DNA of 10,792 bases from Deltaproteobacteria bacterium. Its GTDB lineage: Bacteria; Desulfobacterota; Desulfuromonadia; Desulfuromonadales; Geopsychrobacteraceae. The translations under genes and the position numbers were made by a program. Positions 5,828 to 10,792 of the stretch are shown piece by piece (position 1 is the first letter of the stretch; each line of letters begins with the position of its first letter). The notes under the pieces were generated by a model. It was not told where the DNA came from, made no database searches, and saw only the letters and a program-made list of their open reading frames with translations. The stretch lies in NCBI GenBank assembly GCA_009993495.1, contig JAACTI010000057.1:1-10792 (forward strand). The letters are read 5' to 3'.

Positions 5828-8014
5828 ATGCCTGAACTGATTGCCGACATCGCGGTCTTTGCTCCTTTGCGCCAGCTGTTTTCTTATCGGGTCAACCCCG
5901 AGCTGGAAAACCGCCTCAAACCCGGCCAGCGGGTGCAGGTTCCCTTTGGGCGCCGCCGCTGTATCGGGATCATCGTCAAATTACGCCAGGGCGCAACCGA
6001 AAAACTCAAAGCCCTCGAAACCCTCGCCGACGATCAGATCTTTTTTACCCCGGAATTGCTTGATATGTGCTGCTGGGCGGCGGACTACTATCGCTACCCG
6101 CCAGGCCTCGCCCTGCGTGCCGCCCTGCCCGCCGCCCTGAGCGGCACAACGACAAAAAACCCCCAAGGATTACAGGAAAACTGTTACCAGGTCGGCCCAG
6201 AGACCGGCACTCCACGCGGCACCAAGCAGCGGGAGATTTACGCCTTCGTCTGCGCCGCCGGCAAGGTTCGACAAACCGAGCTGCGCCAGAAATTCGCTCA
6301 TCCTCACAACAGTTTAAAAACGCTGGTTGAACAAAATTTCCTGGTGTGTCAGCAGGTTGAAAAACTGCGCGACCCTTTTTTAAGTGAGCTCGTTCAGGCC
6401 GATGCCCCCTGGAATCTCACCGCCGAGCAACAGCAGGCCTTCAAACAGTTAAAAACGGCAGTGGAAAACGTCGGTTTTGCGCCTTTTTTGCTCCAGGGCG
6501 TCACCGGCAGCGGCAAGACCGAAGTTTACCTGCAAACCATCGGCGCAGTGCTGAACCAGGGCAAACAGGGGCTGGTGCTGGTGCCGGAAATTGCCTTGAC
6601 CCCCCAGTTGGTCGCGCGCTTTCGAGCCCGGTTCGAACCGGGGGGTGGTCAGATTGCGGTGCTGCATTCCGGGCTATCCGAAGGCGAACGCTTCGATGCC
6701 TGGCGGCGCATCGCTCGCGATGAAATTGATATTGCTATTGGTGCGCGTTCCGCCATCTTTGCGCCATTGCAACGCCTGGGGCTAATTATTGTCGATGAAG
6801 AACACGATTCCAGCTACAAACAGGGCGAAGGCTTTCGCTACAACGCTCGTGACCTTGCCCTGCTGCGCGGTCAAAAAAACGCTTGCCCGGTGGTGTTGGG
6901 CAGTGCCACCCCTTCTCTGGGCAGCGCCTTTCGTTGCGCCAATGGTCAGATGGAGAAATTGGTGCTCAGCCAGCGGGCCCATGCCGGTGAAATGCCCCAG
7001 GTTGAATTGATTGACCAAAGCGGGCAAGCTCCCGAGCAATTGATTTCAGACGCCTTGCACCAAGCCATTGAACAAACCTTGCACACCAAACAACAGGTTC
7101 TGCTTTTACTCAACCGGCGGGGCTTTTCCCCTTTTCTCCTCTGCGCCGACTGTGGCCAGACCTTTCGTTGTCCTAATTGCGAAATTACCCTGACCTACCA
7201 TCAACAGGCGCGCCATTTGCGCTGTCACTACTGCGATTATGCCATGACACCACCCGAGGTCTGTCCGCGTTGCCAGGGGCATCACCTCGATCCCGAAGGC
7301 TTCGGCACCGAACGTCTGGCCCAGGAAATTGCAACCCTGTTCCCCGAGGCGCGCATCGCGCGCATGGATCGTGACACCACCGGCCATAAAGGAGCCCACC
7401 AGCAACTGGTGAAACGGATGCTGGCCACAGAGGTCGATATTCTGGTGGGCACCCAGATGATTGCCAAAGGCCATGATTTTCCGGGAGTGGCCCTGGTGGG
7501 CGTGCTGGCGAGTGACGCGATTCTGAACCTGCCCGATTTTCGCGCCGCTGAACGTGCGTTTTCCTTGTTGACGCAGGTCGCCGGGCGTGCCGGGCGCACA
7601 GGCGGCGGGCGGGTATTGATCCAAACCTATTGCCCGGAGCATTACGCCCTGCAATATGCTGCCGCCCAGGACTACCCGGCTTTCTACCAGCAGGAAATTC
7701 GCTTCCGGCAGGAGCTGGGTTATCCGCCAGCGGGTTTTTTGGCTAATCTGGTGCTGGCGGGAAATGTGGAAAGCGCGGTGCGACAGGCCGCCGAAAAGCT
7801 GGCTCGCCAACTCACCCAACAGACCAGTGCGGTGGAAGTTCTGGGACCGAGCCCCTGCCCGCTCTTTCGGCTGCGGGGGAAAAACCGCATGCAACTCTTG
7901 CTGAAGGCCGCCAAACGCAGAGACCTGCGACACCTCCTCGACCAGGTTGAACGCTTTAAAATTCCGGCGGGACTGAGCCTGAGCCTTGATGTTGACCCTC
8001 TGGATATGTTTTGA
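5828..8014 (+). CDS. priA: Primosomal protein N' (PriA), replication restart DNA helicase
   Basis: A 3'-to-5' superfamily 2 helicase that recognises stalled forks and reloads the replisome. The 728 residues match the usual family length. Visible parts in order: the 3'-DNA-end binding domain (about 1-105, starting MPELIADIAVFAPL with VPFGRRRCIGIIV), a winged-helix region (about 130-190), Walker A GVTGSGKT (224-231), the DEEH box (323-326 in VDEEHDSSYKQ), motif III GSATPS (358-363), eight zinc-binding cysteines (439, 442, 448, 451, 466, 469, 479, 482), and motifs V-VI (LVGTQMIAKGHDFPGV, QVAGRAGR at 583-590). The C-terminus ends LSLDVDPLDMF, typical of PriA. I chose the ATG at 5828 because the conserved N-terminus begins there; the frame runs back to a TTG at 5729 with unlike sequence. 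No clear ribosome site precedes 5828, so expression may be low. Confidence 0.97.
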   Translation: MPELIADIAVFAPLRQLFSYRVNPELENRLKPGQRVQVPFGRRRCIGIIVKLRQGATEKLKALETLADDQIFFTPELLDMCCWAADYYRYPPGLALRAALPAALSGTTTKNPQGLQENCYQVGPETGTPRGTKQREIYAFVCAAGKVRQTELRQKFAHPHNSLKTLVEQNFLVCQQVEKLRDPFLSELVQADAPWNLTAEQQQAFKQLKTAVENVGFAPFLLQGVTGSGKTEVYLQTIGAVLNQGKQGLVLVPEIALTPQLVARFRARFEPGGGQIAVLHSGLSEGERFDAWRRIARDEIDIAIGARSAIFAPLQRLGLIIVDEEHDSSYKQGEGFRYNARDLALLRGQKNACPVVLGSATPSLGSAFRCANGQMEKLVLSQRAHAGEMPQVELIDQSGQAPEQLISDALHQAIEQTLHTKQQVLLLLNRRGFSPFLLCADCGQTFRCPNCEITLTYHQQARHLRCHYCDYAMTPPEVCPRCQGHHLDPEGFGTERLAQEIATLFPEARIARMDRDTTGHKGAHQQLVKRMLATEVDILVGTQMIAKGHDFPGVALVGVLASDAILNLPDFRAAERAFSLLTQVAGRAGRTGGGRVLIQTYCPEHYALQYAAAQDYPAFYQQEIRFRQELGYPPAGFLANLVLAGNVESAVRQAAEKLARQLTQQTSAVEVLGPSPCPLFRLRGKNRMQLLLKAAKRRDLRHLLDQVERFKIPAGLSLSLDVDPLDMF

Positions 8015-8024
8015 GGCCCTCAAA
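8010..8024. repeat. 15-base palindrome over the priA stop codon
   Basis: TTTGAGG-C-CCTCAAA is a perfect inverted repeat with 7-base arms. It includes the TGA of priA. As RNA it gives only a short stem with a 3-base loop and no T-run, so it is a poor terminator; a protein site or chance are alternatives. Confidence 0.35.
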
Positions 8025-8075
8025 TCGAGATATTTCTGTTATCCTGTGACCAACCTGAACCTCACGGAAACGCGA

Positions 8076-9230
8076 ATGCATCAACTCTCCACAATCCTGC
8101 TTTTTTTGCTTCTCGCCGGCTGCACAGGCCAGCTTCCGCCCCCCCCAATATCGGTTCCTGAAAGCCCACCCTTGCGCGCGGCAAGCTTTGCTGAGCTCCC
8201 CGGCTGGACCGAAACCACCCCGGCCGCGGCCGTGGATACTTTTTTGAAGAGTTGCCAGGCCCTTGGCCGACAGGAGCGCTGGGCTCAGGTTTGCGCCCAA
8301 GCCCTGTTTGTCGCCCCCGGGGACGAGCAGGTGGCACGGCAGTTTTTTGAAGATTTTTTTCAGCCTTGGCAGCTGATGAATGAAGACGGCAGCACCAGCG
8401 GCACCATCACCGGTTACTATGTGCCCGAACTTGAAGGCAGTCGCACCCCCGACGCAACCTACCGTTATCCCCTCTACCGTGATCCCGAAGATTTACTCGT
8501 CATCGACCTGAGCGCAGTTTATCCGGAGCTGAAAGACTTTCGCCTGCGCGGACGCATCGAAGGCAAGCGGGTTGTCCCGTATTATGAACGAGAGGAGATT
8601 GACAGCGCCAGGCGCCCCCTGGATGGCCAGGAACTCTTCTGGGTCAAAGACCCGGTCGAGCTGTTTTTTCTTCACATTCAGGGGAGTGGACGCATTTTAC
8701 TGCCCGATGGCGAAAAAATCATGGTCGGCTATGCCAATCAGAACGGCCATCCTTATCAATCCATCGGACGACTCTTGCTCGAACGCGGAGCCATGACCCG
8801 CGACCAGATGTCGATGCAGAATATCAGGCGCTGGGTGGCGGAAAATCCCGCCGCAGGGGAAAAATTGCTCGCCGAAAATCCCAGTTATGTTTTTTTCCAC
8901 GAGCTGGAACGCGGCGTCGAATCGCCGCCTGGTGCCTTGGGAGTGCCCCTGTCCGCCGAACGCAGTCTGGCGGTTGATCGCCGGACAACGCCCCTGGGTG
9001 CGCCGGTTTTTCTCGCCACCAGCAGACCCGATTCAGCCGCCCCCCTCAACCGCCTCATGGTCGCCCAGGACACCGGCGGAGCCATTAAGGGGCGCGTCCG
9101 TGCCGATTTTTTCTGGGGGCTGGGCGCAGAAGCCGGCGCCCTGGCAGGGCACATGAAACAAGCGGGTCAAATGTGGGTACTGCTGCCGCGTGAGGATGAG
9201 TGGATATCGAAAAATTTCCCTCATCAATGA
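8076..9230 (+). CDS. mltA: Membrane-bound lytic murein transglycosylase A, lipoprotein
   Basis: MltA cleaves peptidoglycan glycan strands to 1,6-anhydro-muropeptides, from the outer membrane facing the periplasm. The 384-residue precursor opens with a lipoprotein signal peptide whose lipobox LAGC places the lipidated cysteine at residue 16; position 17 is Thr, so no Asp retention signal. The MltA domain follows (about 100-285: GTITGYYVPELEGSR, YPLYRDPEDL, LFFLHIQGSGRI, NPSYVFF). The C-terminal 3D (double-psi barrel) part spans about 295-370 with LAVDRRTTPLG, VAQDTGGAIKG and RADFFWG. Asp332 in QDTGG corresponds to the catalytic Asp308 of the E. coli enzyme. I chose the ATG at 8076 because the signal peptide starts there; the frame is open back to 7986, overlapping priA, with no family-like sequence. 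It follows priA by 61 bases. The ribosome site (GGAA) is modest. Confidence 0.95.
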   Translation: MHQLSTILLFLLLAGCTGQLPPPPISVPESPPLRAASFAELPGWTETTPAAAVDTFLKSCQALGRQERWAQVCAQALFVAPGDEQVARQFFEDFFQPWQLMNEDGSTSGTITGYYVPELEGSRTPDATYRYPLYRDPEDLLVIDLSAVYPELKDFRLRGRIEGKRVVPYYEREEIDSARRPLDGQELFWVKDPVELFFLHIQGSGRILLPDGEKIMVGYANQNGHPYQSIGRLLLERGAMTRDQMSMQNIRRWVAENPAAGEKLLAENPSYVFFHELERGVESPPGALGVPLSAERSLAVDRRTTPLGAPVFLATSRPDSAAPLNRLMVAQDTGGAIKGRVRADFFWGLGAEAGALAGHMKQAGQMWVLLPREDEWISKNFPHQ

Positions 9231-9261
9231 AGCTTTTCTGAGGTTTTAGGTGGAGGTATTT

Positions 9262-10347
9262 ATGCTGAAAAAATTCTTACTCCTCATCGCACTGGTCATA
9301 GTGCCGCTGTCGGTCGCGGCGGTAGGCCAAATCGACATGGGACAAAGCTTTCCTGAAATAAGCCTGCCACAGCCGGAATCCGCGACACAGCGGGCCTATC
9401 TTGGCTTGCCGGCAGGCGAGAGTTTCACCCTCAGTCAGGTTCGAGGCAAGGTGGTTCTGGTGGAAATGCTCAACGTGCTCTGCCCACACTGCCGCAAACA
9501 GACCCTGTACTATAATAAGCTGTACGACATGATTGAAGAGGATCCCGACACCCGTGGTCAAATTTTACTGTTGGGTGTGGCCGTGGGAAATAACAATGAG
9601 CAAATTGAAGATTTTGTCGATATTTATGCGGTTGACTTCCCGGTCGTTTCCGATCGCGATTTTCGCCTGCATACCGCCATTGGTGGCGGCCCGACGCCTT
9701 TTACCCTCTATCTGCGCAGCGACTCAGGACAGATACCGGTGGTCGCGGGCACCCACCTGGGCCAAGACAAGCAGATGGAGGATCTTTTTGATTATCTCAA
9801 AGAAACCATGCAGCTGCCACGGGCCGAATTTGCCAACCTTCCCCAGGATGACGCGATAGCAGAAAAAAAGATCGAAGCATTTTTGCCGGAAGAATTAATG
9901 GCCGCACGACTCAAACAAAGCTTCGCCACCCTTGGAACTCTGGATCAATTTGCAGCCTTACCCCTCGCCAGCGGGCGCCAGGTTTACCGGGCCAAGGTCG
10001 ATGGAAAATGGCTGTTTGCCGAAATTCTGGCCCGTTCAGCCATTTGTGATGTTTGCCATAATGTCTATTTTTACTATCTGTTCAACTCCGCCGGACAAGT
10101 GCTGTCCTTTGAGCCTTTGCACTTAACCAGATACGGCAATGTTGAATGGAACGCCAAGGAAGTGGCGCAGATGCGAAACCGGATTGTTGGCCGTTATCTG
10201 GCAGCGGCGTGGGATTTTAATCCGGAAATCGATGCGGTTTCCAGCGCAACCATGACCTCGGCCATCATCTTCAACAGTCTGGCACAGGGCGAAAATTTGC
10301 TGCGCGAACTAAAGCAAAGCAACTATTTGAGCGGAGGATCAAAATGA
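9262..10347 (+). CDS. Exported thioredoxin-fold protein with CXXCH and flavinylation-like C-terminal domain
   Basis: A 361-residue exported protein, probably periplasmic. Residues 1-22 form a signal peptide (MLKKF then a hydrophobic core ending SVAAVG). Residues 25-185 are a redoxin/TlpA-like domain with the active site CPHC (74-77) in VEMLNVLCPHCRKQ and a probable cis-Pro at 146 in GGGPTPFTLYL. After a charged linker (185-235), the C-terminal part has a CXXCH at 262-266 (CDVCH), the strand-like YYLFNSAGQVLSFEPLHLTRYGN, and DAVSSATMTS (324-333). The last resembles the FMN-attachment motif of FMN_bind domains (NqrC/RnfG type), where Thr330 would be the flavinylated residue. Thiol-disulfide, haem and flavin sites in one chain would suggest electron transfer in the envelope, but the haem and flavin are predictions. 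GGAGGT (9252-9257) supports the ATG at 9262. Its stop overlaps the next start as ATGA. Confidence 0.8.
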   Translation: MLKKFLLLIALVIVPLSVAAVGQIDMGQSFPEISLPQPESATQRAYLGLPAGESFTLSQVRGKVVLVEMLNVLCPHCRKQTLYYNKLYDMIEEDPDTRGQILLLGVAVGNNNEQIEDFVDIYAVDFPVVSDRDFRLHTAIGGGPTPFTLYLRSDSGQIPVVAGTHLGQDKQMEDLFDYLKETMQLPRAEFANLPQDDAIAEKKIEAFLPEELMAARLKQSFATLGTLDQFAALPLASGRQVYRAKVDGKWLFAEILARSAICDVCHNVYFYYLFNSAGQVLSFEPLHLTRYGNVEWNAKEVAQMRNRIVGRYLAAAWDFNPEIDAVSSATMTSAIIFNSLAQGENLLRELKQSNYLSGGSK

Positions 10348-10733
10348 ACAGTCATTCACTGCTGATCGGCTATCTGCTGTGGATTTTGGGATTTATGGGC
10401 GCGCACCGTTTCTATTACGGCCGCCCTGTCACTGGCACCATCTATTTCTTTACCCTTGGTTTGTTCTTCATCGGTTGGATAATTGACCTCTTGCTGATTC
10501 CAGGCATGCAGAACAGTGCCAATGAAAACTTTGTCCAGGGCCCTTATGACTATAATCTGAGCTGGATTCTGTTGACCTTTCTCGGCGTTTTTGGGGTGCA
10601 TCGTTTTTACCAGCAGAAATGGCTGTCAGGGCTTCTTTACCTACTGACCGGCGGTGTCTTTCTGCTGGGGGTTATTTACGACTACTGGACCCTGAACGAG
10701 CAGCTGTCGCAACTGAACCTTCATGGAGCCTGA
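10344..10733 (+). CDS. Membrane protein with two tandem TM2-like repeats
   Basis: A 129-residue inner-membrane protein built from a duplicated TM2-type unit. Repeat 1 spans about 7-52, with GFMGAHRFYYG (16-26) and the helix IGWIIDLLLIP containing Asp48. Repeat 2 spans about 72-117, with GVFGVHRFYQ (81-90) and LGVIYDYWTL containing Asp113. Each repeat has two hydrophobic helices joined by the His-Arg-Phe-Tyr loop, so four membrane segments are expected, with a polar link (QNSANENFVQGPYDY) between repeats. TM2 proteins have no agreed function in bacteria. GGAGG lies six bases before the ATG, and the start overlaps the previous stop by four bases, so translation is probably coupled to the redoxin fusion. 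A lipoprotein gene starts two bases after its stop. Family assignment is fairly sure; role is unknown. Confidence 0.85.
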   Translation: MNSHSLLIGYLLWILGFMGAHRFYYGRPVTGTIYFFTLGLFFIGWIIDLLLIPGMQNSANENFVQGPYDYNLSWILLTFLGVFGVHRFYQQKWLSGLLYLLTGGVFLLGVIYDYWTLNEQLSQLNLHGA

Positions 10734-10735
10734 GG

Positions 10736-10792
10736 GTGAAATATCTGTTCTTAATTGGCCTACTGTTGTCTGGCTGCGCACAAATGTCCGCA
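10736..10792 (+). CDS. Start of a lipoprotein gene, cut by the window edge
   Basis: A GTG at 10736, two bases after the TM2-protein stop, opens a frame of 19 codons reading MKYLFLIGLLLSGCAQMSA. This is a typical lipoprotein signal peptide: a Lys, a hydrophobic core, and the lipobox LLSGC with the acceptor Cys at residue 14. A GGAG at 10725-10728, inside the end of the previous gene, is seven bases before the GTG. The rest of the gene is beyond the window, so function cannot be judged. Position 15 is Ala, so outer-membrane sorting would be expected. The tight spacing suggests one operon with the two preceding genes. Confidence 0.65.
   Translation, partial: MKYLFLIGLLLSGCAQMSA

Noticed and set aside
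7106..8023. 305-codon open frame on the minus strand
   Set aside because: It lies entirely opposite priA, whose helicase and zinc motifs are unmistakable, and its translation is rich in Gln, His and Arg with no family resemblance. It is a shadow frame.
7986..8075. 30-residue extension of MltA overlapping priA
   Set aside because: It would place extra sequence before a clean lipoprotein signal peptide that starts at 8076.
9483..9495. CPHC of the redoxin domain read as a haem motif
   Set aside because: The residue after the second Cys is Arg, not His, and the context matches a thioredoxin-type active site.
1..10792. Mobile elements, CRISPR arrays, tRNA or rRNA genes
   Set aside because: I found no transposase, integrase, direct-repeat array, terminal repeats or RNA gene signatures on either strand.

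Overview
The window reads as a stretch of chromosome from a Gram-negative, anaerobic or microaerobic bacterium. Desulfuromonadales-type (Desulfuromonas/Geopsychrobacter/Geobacter relatives) is my best guess. It rests on the mix of a small secreted c-type cytochrome, a class A flavodiiron protein, a TM0343-like DAHP synthase and a secreted redoxin/FMN-binding-like fusion, plus moderately GC-rich coding sequence. The lineage is inference. I see no transposase, integrase, tRNA, rRNA or CRISPR array, and coding style looks uniform.

Left part (1-1602): two minus-strand genes, a small exported monohaem cytochrome c followed by the 5' part of trmB (tRNA guanine-N7 methyltransferase), which runs off the left edge. 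A roughly 160-base divergent intergenic region separates them from a plus-strand gene for a 245-residue cytoplasmic protein that I do not recognise.

Middle part (1758-5721): a class I/II PLP aminotransferase and a metal-dependent DAHP synthase (aroF) are adjacent and co-directional, consistent with aromatic amino acid metabolism. A YqaA-type membrane protein lies on the opposite strand and its last codons overlap the end of aroF. Divergent from it, behind a good sigma70-like promoter with an inverted repeat in its spacer, is a flavodiiron protein that should reduce O2 or NO.

Right part (5828-10792): priA (replication restart helicase), mltA (lytic murein transglycosylase lipoprotein), then a tightly packed envelope cluster. 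The cluster is an exported thioredoxin-fold protein carrying CPHC, CXXCH and a flavinylation-like motif; a membrane protein with two TM2-like repeats, joined by an ATGA overlap; and the first 19 codons of a GTG-started lipoprotein cut by the window edge. All are on the plus strand with short gaps, so they could be partly co-transcribed. This last cluster is the least ordinary part of the window and the best candidate for an undescribed redox function in the cell envelope.
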